The notes: generated by a model from the sequence alone, not told the origin. DNA of 64,000 nt from Desulfoprunum benzoelyticum (GCF_014201505.1 NZ_JACHEO010000013.1:43950-107949), one strand, 5' to 3'. Positions 24,035 to 33,632 are shown, numbered from the stretch's first letter. Made by a program: numbers and translations.

Positions 24035-24804
24035 GCAACGTTCTCCTGCATCGTTTTTTCAAGCCAAAGGGCCTCAGCACGACCTGAGCATATTGAATAT
24101 CATTCTACCACACCGGCAGGGGAATCGGTCCAAAATGCGGGGGAGAAACAGTTCCCAGCACATCAAAAACACGTTGACGCATCTCCTGAGACTTTGGAAT
24201 TGTGAAGTTTTCTGCAAAAATTGTACATTCGGCGGGTGTCTGCGGAACCAGGCCGTCTCTTCCAGGCCAGCAATCTGCAGCAGCGCTAGCGGACCAGACC
24301 CCACGCCATCCGGGCGAACAGCCGGTTGATGGGATTGCAGGCAAAGAAGTCCCCGGCTGTCTGCCGTGTACCGATCGAATCATTCGCGCCCGAAGTCTCA
24401 CTGCGGTTTTTTTCTGCCCATTTTTCCGCTTCCTGGAACAGAAGTCCTGCCAAATCGCATTAATCTCAATGCAAATTGGTCTGATCAGTAGTCCAGACCA
24501 AGAAAAAACTATGTCGGGTAATTGTGGGGAAGATATAAAATTGTTGATATGGACACAAATTACCGCTAGCATCATTTGTGGATATCGAAAAGCAATGGTC
24601 GGGCCGACCTGGATCAGGGCCGCCCGAAACAACAATGTATTATCACCCCATTGTAATTGCAGAATATTTGTAATTCGAAAGGAGGTTGCACCCGGCAGGA
24701 GTCCTATCTTCGAAAATCGGTGATGTTTCGTGGGGGGTCTCTGCAGTTGAAAACATGTAATAGGTATACGAAAAGACTTAACCATCAGCACTTAAGGAGT
24801 CATC
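24035..24804. other. Long AT-richer intergenic region upstream of the hdrA-met cluster
   Basis: This is 770 nt between the divergent Nudix and hdrA genes. The long frames here (228 codons on minus, 173 on plus) have no protein character. Part of it, around 24440-24660, is clearly more AT-rich than the rest of the window. A GAAAGGAGG sequence at about 24678 is not followed by a gene of any length. It presumably holds control elements for hdrA, but I could not identify a convincing promoter, riboswitch or sigma-54 site. Confidence 0.5.
24286..24453 (-). CDS. Possible short or degraded ORF, 55 residues
   Basis: From a TTG at 24453 to TAG at 24286 the frame reads LAGLLFQEAEKWAEKNRSET and ends FFACNPINRLFARMAWGLVR. 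The residue composition and GC-rich third positions look protein-like, unlike the surrounding sequence. No good ribosome-binding site precedes it and an in-frame stop lies just upstream (24460-24462). It is either a real small protein or the C-terminal stump of a lost gene. No family is recognised. Confidence 0.25.
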   Translation of the reverse strand: MAGLLFQEAEKWAEKNRSETSGANDSIGTRQTAGDFFACNPINRLFARMAWGLVR

Positions 24805-27800
24805 ATGGGATTTGAGGCGAACAAGCAAAGTGGATCGGTTATGGTTGTAGGAGCTGGTATCGCAGGCATGCAGGCATCGCTTGATCTGGCCGAATCCGGC
24901 TATTACGTTTACCTTGTTGAAAAATCCGCCGCCATCGGCGGAGTTATGTCGCAGCTTGACAAGACCTTCCCGACCAACGACTGCGCAATGTGAGTCATCT
25001 CACCTAAACTGGTCGAGGTCGGCCGTCACCTGAATATTGAGCTTCTCACGAATACCGAGCTGATGGGCATCGATGGCGAGCCCGGCAATTTTACCGCCAG
25101 AATTCACCAGGCACCCCGATATGTGGACATGACCAAATGCACGAGCTGCGGCGAGTGCGCCAAGGTCTGTCCTGTTTCCCGTCCCAACGAATACAACGAA
25201 CTGCTTGATTTCCGTAAAGCGATTTTCAAGCAATATCCACAAGCTATCCCCGGGGCCTTCGGCATAACCAAACGGGGGACCGCCCCCTGCAAGGCCACCT
25301 GTCCGGCCCATGTCAGCATCCAGGGCTTTGTCGCCCTGATGGGTGACGGCAGGTACGACGAGGCCTTGAAGCTCTTCAAGGAGGACCACCCGTTCCCCGG
25401 CATCTGCGGCCGGGTCTGTCACCACCCCTGTGAGGGAGAATGTACCCGCGCCCAGGTCGACCAACCCCTGGCCGTTCGGGAGCTGCATCGCTTCTTAGGC
25501 GACTACGAACGGGAGAAAGGCCAATATTATATACCCAAGATCGAGGCCGAAAAGCGCAGTGAAAAAGTGGCGGTCATCGGCTCCGGCCCGGCAGGCGTCA
25601 CTGCCGCCTATGAGCTGCTCAAGCAAGGATATCAGGTTACCATCTTCGAGAAACAGGATGAGCCCGGCGGCATGATGCGCTACGGCATCCCCGCCTATCG
25701 CCTGCCGCGGGACATCCTGGCCGACGAGATCAAAGTCGTTCAGGACATGGGCGCCGATATCAAGTGCGGGGTCACCTTTGGCCGCGACATCACGCTGGAC
25801 AGCCTGAAGCAGGACGGCTATTCCGCCGTGTTCCTGGCCATCGGCCTGCATAACGGCCGCAAACTCGGCGTCGACAACGAAGATATCAAGGGCGTCGTGC
25901 AGGGCGTCGACTTCCTGCGCGATGCCGCCATGGGCAAAAAGGTCGAGCTTGGACGCGAGGTCGTCGTCATCGGCGGCGGCAACGTCGCCATCGACGTCGC
26001 CCAGACCGCCAAACGCCTCGGAGCCGAGAACGTGACGCTGATCTGCCTCGAGCGCCGCGAAGAGATGCCGGCCTGGGAATATGAGATCGTCGAAGCGATC
26101 GAAGACGAGATCAAGATCGTCAACAGCTTCGGACCCCGGAGTTTCCACCTCGAACAGGGCCGAGTGGCCGGAATCGAGTTCAGGAGCTGCAAACGGGTCT
26201 TCGATGAAAACGGCCGTTTCAATCCGCAGTTCGACGACAACGTCTGCGAGTCGTTTCATTGCGACACGGTCATCGTCGCCATCGGCCAGAGCGCGGACCT
26301 CGACGGCATCAGGGAACAGGGCATCGCCATCTCCCGGCCGGGCGGCCTGGAGGCCGATTCGGTGACCCTGCAGACCCCCATCGACTGGGTCTTCGCCGGC
26401 GGCGATGCCTTCTACGGCCCGAAATCCGTCGTCGACGCGGTGGCCTGCGGCAAGGAAGCGGCCATCAGCATCCATCGCTATATCAACGGCATGGATCTGC
26501 GGGAGGGTCGCGACAAGACCTGGGAGTTTGTCCGCCCCGATATCGAAGGCGAGGCAATCAAGGAGCGGTTGATGGTCGAATGCCTCGCCCCTCAAGTCCG
26601 TTGCGGCAATTTCCTCGAGGTTTCCAAGGGGTATGACGAAGAGCAGGCCCGGCAGGAGGCGATCCGCTGTCTTTCCTGCGGTGTCTGTTCGGAATGCTAC
26701 CAGTGCGTCGAGGCCTGTCTGGCCAAGGCCATCGATCACAGCCAGGTAGCCGAAGAGAAGGAGCTCTCGGTCGGCTCCGTCGTGCTCGCCACCGGCGCCA
26801 AACCTTACGATCCGACCCCGCTGTCGGAGATCTATCTGTATAAAAAGAACCCCAACGTCCTGACCAGCCTGGAATTCGAGCGGATGCTCAGCTCCGGCGG
26901 CCCCACCATGGGCCATCTGGTCCGCCCGTCGGATCATCAGGAACCCAAGAAGGTCGCCTGGCTCCAGTGCATCGGCTCGCGGGACAACAACAAGTGCGGC
27001 CACACCTATTGCTCCTCCGTCTGCTGCATGTACGCGATCAAGGATGCGATGATCGCCAAGGAGCACGCCGGCGGCGATCTCGATGCGGCCATCTTCTACA
27101 TGGACATCCGCTCCTTCGGCAAGGATTACGAGGAGTATTACGACCGGGCCAGGAACCGGGAAGGGATCCGTTTCGTCAAGGCGAGGATCCACTCGGTCAT
27201 CGAGAACCCGGAGAACCGCAACCTCATCCTCCGTTTTGCCGATGAAAACGGGCAGATCCTGGATGAAGAGTTCGATATGCTCGTGCTCTCCGTCGGTCTC
27301 GAGGTTCCCGCGGCCACCCTGGAACTGGCGGACCGGCTGGGCGTCCATCTCAACAAGCACAATTTCATCGACAGCCACCCCTTCTCGCCGCTGACCACCA
27401 CGCGGCCGGGCATCTTCGCCTGCGGCACCTTCCAGGGACCAAAGGATATCCCCTCCTCGGTGACCGAGGCCAGCGCCGCGGCCGGGCTTGCCGGCTGCCA
27501 GATTGCCGCGGCCCGGGACACCGACACCAAGGTGCGGGAGATACCGGAAGAGATCGACATCTCCGGTCAGAACCCGCGAGTCGGGGTCTTCGTCTGCAAC
27601 TGCGGCACCAATATTGCCGGTGTCGTCGATGTCCCCGGCCTGCAGGAGTACGCGGCGACGCTGCCGGGCGTAGTCTTTACCGACAACAACCTGTTCACCT
27701 GCAGCCAGGATACCCAGGCCAAGATCAAGGACAAGATCATCGAGCACGGGCTGAACCGGGTGGTCGTCGCCTCCTGCAGCCCGAAGACCCACGCCCCGAT

Positions 27801-29244
27801 GTTCATGGAGACCCTCGAGGCCTGTGGGTTGAACCGGTACCTGTTCGAGATGGCCAATATCAGAAACCAGGATTCCTGGGTCCACGCCTATAATCATGAA
27901 CTGGCCACGGAGAAGGCGCGGGATCTGGTCCGTATGGCCGTATCCCGTGCCGTCCGGTTGAAGCCGCTGCACGGCAAGGTCATCCCCGTCAACAAGCGGG
28001 CCCTGGTGGTGGGCGGCGGCGTCGCCGGCATGAACGCCGCCCTCGATCTGGCACGACAGGGTTTTGAATCCACCCTGGTCGAGAAACAGGCGCAGCTTGG
28101 CGGCATGGGCCGGAAACTGCACCATACCATCGAGGGTGCCGACATCAGAGCCTATGTGGATAAGCTTGCGGCACAAGTGACCCTGGATGAAAAGATCACC
28201 GTTCTCAACGATGCCGAGATCGTCGGTTTCGAAGGTTTCCAGGGCAACTTCAAGACCGCGGTCCGTGTGGGCGGGCAGGAACAGCCGCAGGAGATCCAGC
28301 ACGGGGTCATCATCGTCGCCACCGGCGCCGGGGAATACACCCCGAAGGAATATCTCTACGGTGAAGACGACCGGGTGCTCACCCAGATCCAGCTGGGCGA
28401 CCGGCTGGGAGAAAAAGGCGCCGCCGCTCTCGATTCGGTCGTCATGATCCAATGCGTCGGCTCCCGCAATGACGAGCGCCCCAACTGTTCGCGGATCTGC
28501 TGCCAGTCGGCGGTGAAGAACGCACTGGCGATCAAGAAAAACAGTCCCGACACCCAGGTGTTTATCCTCTATCGCGACATGCGCATGTACGGCCTGTTGG
28601 AGGACTATTACACCGAAGCGAGGAAACAGGGAGTCATCTTCGTCCGTTACCAGAAAGACAACCCGCCGGCGGTCAAGGCGGCGGACGACGGCATCCTGGT
28701 CACTGTCAGAGACCATGTCCTGCAACGCGATATCGAAATACGTGCCGACATCCTGGCACTTTCCGCCGGTGTGTTGCCGAGCGGTTCGGAAGAGGTGGGC
28801 AGGAAACTGAAGCTCAACACCAACGCCGAGGGATACTTCCTCGAGGCCCACGTCAAGCTGCGCCCGGTGGATATGGGCAGCGACGGCGTCTTCCTGTGCG
28901 GAACCGCCCATGGCCCGAAACTGATCTCCGAAGCCATCGTCCAGGCCAATGCCGCGGCGGCGCGAGCGGTGACCTTCCTCTCCAAGGACCGGATCAAACT
29001 GTCGGCCATCAAGGCTGAGGTCGACCCGGATCACTGCGTCAAGTGTCTGACCTGTGTCCGCTCCTGCCCGTTCGAGGTTCCGAGATTCAACGTGGAGCAA
29101 GGGGAGATCCAGATCGATCCGGCCCTCTGTCAGGGATGCGGGGTATGCGCCTGCGTCTGTCCGAGACAGACCATCAAGCTCAATAACTATGAAGACGACC
29201 AGATCACCTGTGAGATTGAAACACTGCTGGCGGGAGGAATGTAA
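24805..29244 (+). CDS. hdrA: HdrA-type flavin/Fe-S electron-bifurcation subunit, tandem HdrA with GltD-like insert, selenoprotein
   Basis: This is a 1479-residue protein if TGA 24991-24993 is read as Sec63. Residues 1-110: FAD site VVGAGIAGMQASLDLAESGY and FPTNDCAMU, where HdrA has the Cys before I(L/S)TPK. A cluster (CTSCGECAKVC, about 112) follows. Residues about 155-640 are a glutamate-synthase-small-subunit/NfnB-like domain with VIGSGPAGVTAAYELL and VVVIGGGNVAIDVAQTAKRL for FAD and NAD(P)H. HdrA sequence then resumes (GSRDNNKCGHTYCSSVCC), and a second HdrA module begins with VFVCNCGTNIAGVVDVPGLQ and has ALVVGGGVAGMNAALDLARQ at about 1065. Two ferredoxin clusters end the protein (CVKCLTCVRSC, CQGCGVCACVC). 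It likely passes electrons between NAD(P)H and MetVF or ferredoxin. Its stop overlaps mvhD. Confidence 0.9.
25011..25024 (+). promoter_or_regulatory. Candidate SECIS hairpin of hdrA
   Basis: GGTC-GAGGTC-GGCC forms a 4-bp stem whose apical loop begins with G and contains AGGTC, as in the E. coli fdhF element. The loop starts 21 nt after the UGA at 24991-24993. Confidence 0.55.
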
Positions 29245-29681
29245 TGGCTGATTTCGAACCGACTATTGTAGCATTTTGTTGCGACTACTGAGGGTACTCC
29301 GCCGCGGACCTGGCAGGTTCGATGAGGCTGACCTACCCCACCAACATCAAGATTGTCCGTGTCCCCTGCACCGGCAAAGTCGATGTGATGCACCTGCTCA
29401 GATGTTTCCAGGAGGGCGCCGACGGCGTGTACTGCGTCGGCTGCATGGAGGGTAACTGTCATTACAACCAGGGAAATCTCCGTTGCCGGGAGCGTGTCGA
29501 ATATATCCATGAGCTCCTCGAGGAGATCGGCATCGAAGGCGATCGCGTCAGGATGTACAACCTGTCGTCGGGCGAAGGGCCGACCTTTGCCAAATACGCG
29601 CAGGAAATGACCGATCACATCATGTCCCTCGGACCCAATCCTTTAAAGGCCAAACCCAGGAAGGCCGCCGCTTCGGCATGA
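29244..29681 (+). CDS. mvhD: MvhD-like [2Fe-2S] electron-transfer subunit, selenoprotein
   Basis: This is a 145-residue protein if TGA 29289-29291 is read as Sec16. The N-terminus is MADFEPTIVAFCCDYUGYSA, then ADLAGSMRLTYPTNIKIVRV; in MvhD/FrhD homologues the position is Cys (FxCxxC-type, CNWCSY), a predicted cluster ligand. More cysteines follow in RVPCTGKV and VYCVGCMEGNCHYNQGN. In hydrogenase complexes MvhD links the electron-input module to HdrA. Here no hydrogenase is present, so it probably docks between HdrA and HdrB/C or MetV. The ATG shares a base with the hdrA stop (TAATG). An ordinary gene call begins late, at 29322, and loses the Sec-containing segment. A selenocysteine VhuD is known in methanogens. 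Confidence 0.92.
29305..29321 (+). promoter_or_regulatory. Candidate SECIS hairpin of mvhD
   Basis: CGGACCT-GGC-AGGTTCG folds into a 7-bp stem (one G-U pair) with a GGC triloop. The loop begins 20 nt after the UGA at 29289-29291. Confidence 0.55.
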
Positions 29682-29759
29682 AGCGGCGTACCACCTGGAC
29701 CCATCCCTTTCAAGGACACGTTGAAGAAGGCGGCAAAAGCCTAATGATAGGAGTCAATT

Positions 29760-31058
29760 ATGTACGATGAAGCAATAAAGATAGGCTGGAAAAAGAAAGG
29801 CAGGTTCATGGACACGGTCAAGACGCTGCTGCCCGAAGGCGGCAACCTTGACATGTGCCTGACCTGCGGGGCCTGCACCTCCGGCTGCCCGGCCACCGGG
29901 CTGGAAGGATTGGATCCCCGCAAGGTGCTGCGCATGGCAGCCCTGGGGATGGACGAGGAACTGCTGGCCTCCAACTGGCCGTGGATGTGCACCATGTGCC
30001 AGCGTTGCATCTACGTCTGCCCGATGAAGATCGATATTCCCCAGCTGGTCTTCAACCTGCGGAGCTGCAGGCCTCGGGATCAGCGCCCCAAAGGCATCCT
30101 TGGTTCATGCGACATGGCCCTGCGCAGCGATACCTGCAGCGCCATGGGGGCTTCCGAGGAGGACTGGCGCTTCGTGGTCGAAGACGTCGCCGAGGAGGTG
30201 CGCCAGACCCAGGCGGGATTTGAGAATCTGCAGGCCCCGATGGACAAGGAGGGAGCCTATTTCTACCTCAACCAGAACTCGCGGGAGCCGGTGACCGAGC
30301 CGGACGAAATGATCCCGCTGTGGAAGATCCTCAACACGGTCGAAGCCGACTGGACCTATGGCTCGAAGGGTTGGGCGGCGGAAAACTACTGCCTGTTCCT
30401 CGCCGACAACGAGAGCTGGGAACACATCATCCGGGTCAAGGCCAAGGCGGTCGACGACCTTGGCTGCAAGGTGTGGCTCAACACCGAATGAGGCCACGAA
30501 CTCTTTGCAGTCCGGGCCGGACTGAAAAAATTCAACATCGAGCACAAGTTTGAGATCGCCAGCATCATCCAGTATTACGCCAAGTGGATCCGGGAAGGAC
30601 GACTGCCGGTCAGCTCCGACTGGAACAAGGATCTGAAGGTCACCTTCACCGTTCAGGATCCCTGTCAGCTGGTCAGGAAGTCGTTCGGCGACCCGGTGGC
30701 CGATGATCTGCGCTACGTCGTCAAAAAGGTCGTCGGCGAGGAAAACTTCATCGACATGACACCCAACAAATCCAACAACTACTGCTGCGGCGGCGGCGGC
30801 GGCTTCCTGCAGTCGGGATTTCCCGAGGCCCGCCGTGAATACGGACGGGTGAAGGCCGAGCAGATCATGGCGACCGGCGCGCACTATGCCATCACCCCGT
30901 GTCATAACTGCCATGCCCAGATCCATGACCTGTGCGAGCACTACAACGGCCATTGGCATACTGTGCATCTATGGACCCTCATCTGCCTGTCGATGGGGAT
31001 GCTGGGTGAAAACGAACGGGTCTATCTCGGACCGGACCTCGCGAGTGTCGGTCTTTAG
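29760..31058 (+). CDS. HdrC-HdrB fusion heterodisulfide-reductase-like subunit, selenoprotein
   Basis: This is a 432-residue protein if TGA 30489-30491 is read as Sec244. The N-terminal HdrC part has two 4Fe-4S motifs: MCLTCGACTSGCPATGLEG (about 33) and MCTMCQRCIYVCPMKIDIPQ (about 78). The C-terminal part is HdrB/HdrD-like. Its first CCG-type domain ends LNTEUGHELFAVRAGLKKFN, where relatives read NTECGH. Its second is complete: VQDPCQLVRKSF, NNYCCGGGGGFLQSGF and TPCHNCHAQIHDL. In heterodisulfide reductases these CCG domains bind the noncubane clusters. Here it probably relays electrons between HdrA/MvhD and MetV. Without Sec readthrough the product would be a 243-residue HdrC-like stump. Confidence 0.9.
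30508..30524 (+). promoter_or_regulatory. Candidate SECIS hairpin of the hdrCB fusion
   Basis: CAGTCCG-GGC-CGGACTG is a perfect 7-bp stem with a GGC triloop. The loop begins 23 nt after the UGA at 30489-30491. Confidence 0.6.
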
Positions 31059-31065
31059 AACCTTG

Positions 31066-31192
31066 GCAATTCACTTCTTGTTTATACAATGAATTGCGTG
31101 AAGGTACCTATCCCCTCGAGGGGGGACTAAAAAGAGTGCCCCCTGCGGGGTGCTGGCATTTGCCTGGACCGGGACGGCATCAGTCCCGGTCC
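31066..31192 (+). promoter_or_regulatory. Series of hairpins between the hdrCB fusion and metV
   Basis: Three palindromes fill this 149-nt gap: GCAATTCA/TGAATTGC (31066-31097), TCCCCTCGAGGGGGGA (31111-31126), and a perfect 10-bp stem GGACCGGGAC/GTCCCGGTCC with a 7-nt loop (31166-31192). The last ends 8 nt before the GGA of the metV ribosome-binding site and has no T-run, so simple termination is unlikely. mRNA processing, 3' stabilisation or a partial attenuator are possible. Confidence 0.5.
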
Positions 31193-31207
31193 ATTGTGGA
31201 GGATATT

Positions 31208-31891
31208 ATGATAGTTGCCAAAAGAAAGCCCTTTGCCGAGATCATGGCGATGCTGGAAGGGTATGACAAGGTCCTGAACGTCGGCTGCGGCACCTGCGTC
31301 TCCGTCTGCCTGGCCGGCGGCGAAAAAGAGGTCGCCGTGTTGAATACCGAGTTGGAGATGGCGAGACGGCTTCAAGACGCCCCCCTCGACATTCAGGGGC
31401 ACACCATCGAACGGCAGTGCGACCGCGAGTACCTGGCCGAACTCGACACCATGATCGCAGATGGAAAATTCGATGCGTTGCTGTCGATGGCCTGCGGGGT
31501 CGGCATCCAGTTTCTCGCCGAAAGGTATCCACGCATCCCAACCTTCCCGGCGGTCGACACGACCGGGCTCGCCGTCAATCAGGCCGTGGGCTGGTATGAA
31601 GAACGCTGCCGTTCCTGCAGCCAGTGCGTGCTCGGCACCACCGGCGGCATCTGCCCGATCACCATGTGTGCGAAAGGGCTGTTGAACGGACCCTGCGGCG
31701 GCACCAACAAGGGAAGCTGTGAAATCAGCGCCGACCAACCCTGCGCCTGGTTCAGGATCCATGAACGGCTTTCGGGTCAAGGCCGGCTCGATGCCATCAG
31801 GAAGATCAACACCACCCGCGGCTGGAACGACCAAACGCCAAGGAACCTGATTCAACCCGGGTACAAGAAACCCGAAAGGATGGCAAAATAA
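31208..31891 (+). CDS. metV: MetV, zinc/Fe-S partner of methylene-THF reductase
   Basis: This is a 227-residue protein of the methylene-tetrahydrofolate reductase C-terminal family (MetV). It is rich in conserved cysteines: VLNVGCGTCVSVCLAGGEKE near residue 20, MACGVGIQFLAERYP, ERCRSCSQCVLGTTGGICPI, and LLNGPCGGTNKGSCEISADQ, then PCAWFRIHERL. In acetogens MetV forms a complex with MetF and carries a cluster that feeds electrons to the MetF flavin. I start at ATG 31208, with GGAGGATATT directly upstream; the frame is open further but reads through hairpins. It lies between the hdr genes and metF, as in the Moorella-type MetVF-HdrABC-MvhD set. Confidence 0.9.
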   Translation: MIVAKRKPFAEIMAMLEGYDKVLNVGCGTCVSVCLAGGEKEVAVLNTELEMARRLQDAPLDIQGHTIERQCDREYLAELDTMIADGKFDALLSMACGVGIQFLAERYPRIPTFPAVDTTGLAVNQAVGWYEERCRSCSQCVLGTTGGICPITMCAKGLLNGPCGGTNKGSCEISADQPCAWFRIHERLSGQGRLDAIRKINTTRGWNDQTPRNLIQPGYKKPERMAK

Positions 31892-31951
31892 CGGGATACA
31901 ACAGCCAAATCTTTTTTCCTCTTACCCTTATCAAGTAGCAGAGGATTTTAT

Positions 31952-32896
31952 ATGAGCACAGAAACGAAGTACAGTTCCGGCAGTAACTTGGAGAAGGTTC
32001 TCAAATCCGGCCAGTTCGCCTTCACCGGTGAGCTGGGGCCGCCCAGAGGCACCGATGTCGACGAGGTCAGGGAAAAGGCCCGCTTTCTCAAAGGACACGT
32101 CGATTCCGTCAACATCACCGACAACCAGACGGCGGTCGTGCGCATGTCCAGTTGGGCGGCATCGCTGATTGCCATCGACGAAGGACTTGAGCCCAATTAT
32201 CAGATGGTCTGCCGGGATCGCAACCGGCTGGCCATGCAGGCCGATATTCTCGGCGGCTACGCGTTGGGCATCCGCAATATGCTCTGCCTTTCCGGCGATC
32301 ACCAGCAGTTCGGCGATCATCCCGATGCCAAGGGGGTCTTCGATATCGATTCCATCCAGCTCATCGCCCTGGTCAAACAGATGCGGGATGAGGGCCGATT
32401 TCTGAGTGGCAACGAGATCCATAAACCGCCGAAAATGTTTATCGGCGCCGCCAGCAATCCCTTCGCCGACCCCTTTGAGTGGCGGGTCCACCGCCTGGCC
32501 AAGAAGATCGAGGCAGGGGCCGACTTCATCCAGACCCAGTGCATCTACAACATGCCGAAATTCCGTGAGTTCATCCGCTTGGCCAATGAAGAGGGCCTCA
32601 CCGAAAAAGTCTATATCCTGGGCGGGGTCACGCCGATGAAGAGCGTCGGTATGGCCAGGTACATGGCCACCAAGGTGCCGGGGATGGACGTCCCGGAAGA
32701 GATAATCAACCGCCTCAAGGGGGTCGAGAAGAGCAAGGTCGCCCAGGAAGGGATCAACATCGCCTGCGAACAGATCGAGGAATTCAAGGCGATGAAGGGT
32801 GTCCACGGCGTCCACTTAATGGCGATCGAATGGGAGCACATGGTGCCCCAGATCGCCGAGCAGGCGAAGGTGCTACCGCGTCCCGTCTTCGACTGA
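31952..32896 (+). CDS. metF: Methylenetetrahydrofolate reductase MetF
   Basis: This is a 314-residue TIM-barrel flavoenzyme. Family features: FTGELGPPRGTDVDEVREKA (N-terminal Glu in the active site), DSVNITDNQTAVVRMSSWAA, ALGIRNMLCLSGDHQQFGDH, and AGADFIQTQCIYNMPKFREF followed by YILGGVTPMKSVGMARYMAT. It interconverts methylene-THF and methyl-THF in the methyl branch of the Wood-Ljungdahl pathway. Like other MetV-associated MetF proteins it probably lacks its own NADH site and receives electrons from MetV and the Hdr module. Direction depends on metabolism: oxidative if the cell oxidises acetyl-CoA, reductive for autotrophy. It is the last gene of the cluster and has a strong terminator after it. 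Confidence 0.95.
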   Translation: MSTETKYSSGSNLEKVLKSGQFAFTGELGPPRGTDVDEVREKARFLKGHVDSVNITDNQTAVVRMSSWAASLIAIDEGLEPNYQMVCRDRNRLAMQADILGGYALGIRNMLCLSGDHQQFGDHPDAKGVFDIDSIQLIALVKQMRDEGRFLSGNEIHKPPKMFIGAASNPFADPFEWRVHRLAKKIEAGADFIQTQCIYNMPKFREFIRLANEEGLTEKVYILGGVTPMKSVGMARYMATKVPGMDVPEEIINRLKGVEKSKVAQEGINIACEQIEEFKAMKGVHGVHLMAIEWEHMVPQIAEQAKVLPRPVFD

Positions 32897-32917
32897 GCCG
32901 TCAATCGAAACCCATTC

Positions 32918-32962
32918 AAAACAGGACCCGGGCCGCTGAGGCGCCGGGTCCTGTTTTGTTTT
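32918..32962 (+). terminator. Rho-independent terminator of the hdr-met cluster
   Basis: AAAACAGGACCCGG and CCGGGTCCTGTTTT form a perfect 14-bp stem, followed by GTTTT, 22 nt after the metF stop. Confidence 0.88.
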
Positions 32963-33161
32963 GGGGGCAAGAATCCCTTTCCAGACCTCTTAAGCCGCTG
33001 ATCCTTCAGGACGACCATCGGCTTTCTGTAACGGATGTAACTGTCATGGCCGTCGGACTGTCCAACCCGGAATTGATGATTCATTAATTGTTTGCAGATA
33101 ATTTTTCACTGGGTATAACTGTTTGACTACAGGAATTTTTATCTTCAAAAGGAATGGCAAG

Positions 33162-33632
33162 ATGAGCGACCGGAAGATCCAGCAGATCCTGAAAAAGATC
33201 AACTATCTCGAAGCAGAAGTTGAAATTCAGAAACAGATCCTCTTTTCAATTCCCTCGGACAACACGGGAGAGATCGAGAACACTCTGCGAGTTATCGCCG
33301 CGCGCAAAGGCGACATCGAGGGCCTGCGCCGGCAGATCAACGATCTCGATCCGAAGGAGTTCGCCCGGATAGTCGCCTTCGAGCAGGCGTCAGCCAGGTT
33401 TATGGCCATTGGCGCGGAAAATACCTTCACCGACCTTTTTTACAGACAGGCCGATCAGGAGTGCGGCCTCAGACTGGCCGATGGCACGGCCATCGACTGC
33501 CTCGTCAAGGGCCGCGACGCCAAGGGAGGGTGGACCGCACTGACTATCGACGGCGAGGTGCTGCAGTTCAGCCGCGACCAGGTTGTCGAGCCGGCCGAAA
33601 TCAACAGTCAGAATCAATCACATCCCCACTGA
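33162..33632 (+). CDS. Hypothetical protein with coiled-coil N-terminus
   Basis: This is a 156-residue protein from the ATG at 33162, which has AAAGGAA upstream; the frame is open to 33123. Residues about 1-65 are helical and charged (MSDRKIQQILKKINYLEAEV), probably a short coiled coil. The C-terminal half is strand-rich (CGLRLADGTAIDCLVKGRDA and GGWTALTIDGEVLQFSRDQV) and resembles a small beta-barrel. No family is recognised, and there is no signal peptide or membrane span. It stands alone after the metF terminator. Confidence 0.65.
   Translation: MSDRKIQQILKKINYLEAEVEIQKQILFSIPSDNTGEIENTLRVIAARKGDIEGLRRQINDLDPKEFARIVAFEQASARFMAIGAENTFTDLFYRQADQECGLRLADGTAIDCLVKGRDAKGGWTALTIDGEVLQFSRDQVVEPAEINSQNQSHPH

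Noticed and set aside
24105..24791. 228-codon minus-strand frame upstream of hdrA
   Set aside because: No ribosome-binding site, irregular composition and no family features; only the shorter 24286-24453 frame in another phase looks protein-like.
24991..24993. TGA codons in hdrA, mvhD, hdrCB and selD as frameshifts, sequencing errors or pseudogene stops
   Set aside because: In all four genes the frame continues unchanged with strong homology. Each UGA falls on a known functional Cys/Sec position and has a downstream hairpin at SECIS distance.
25495..29100. 1201-codon open frame on the minus strand
   Set aside because: It is the exact antisense of hdrA. High GC and codon bias in hdrA suppress stops on the other strand. 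The translation has no protein-family character and no start signal.
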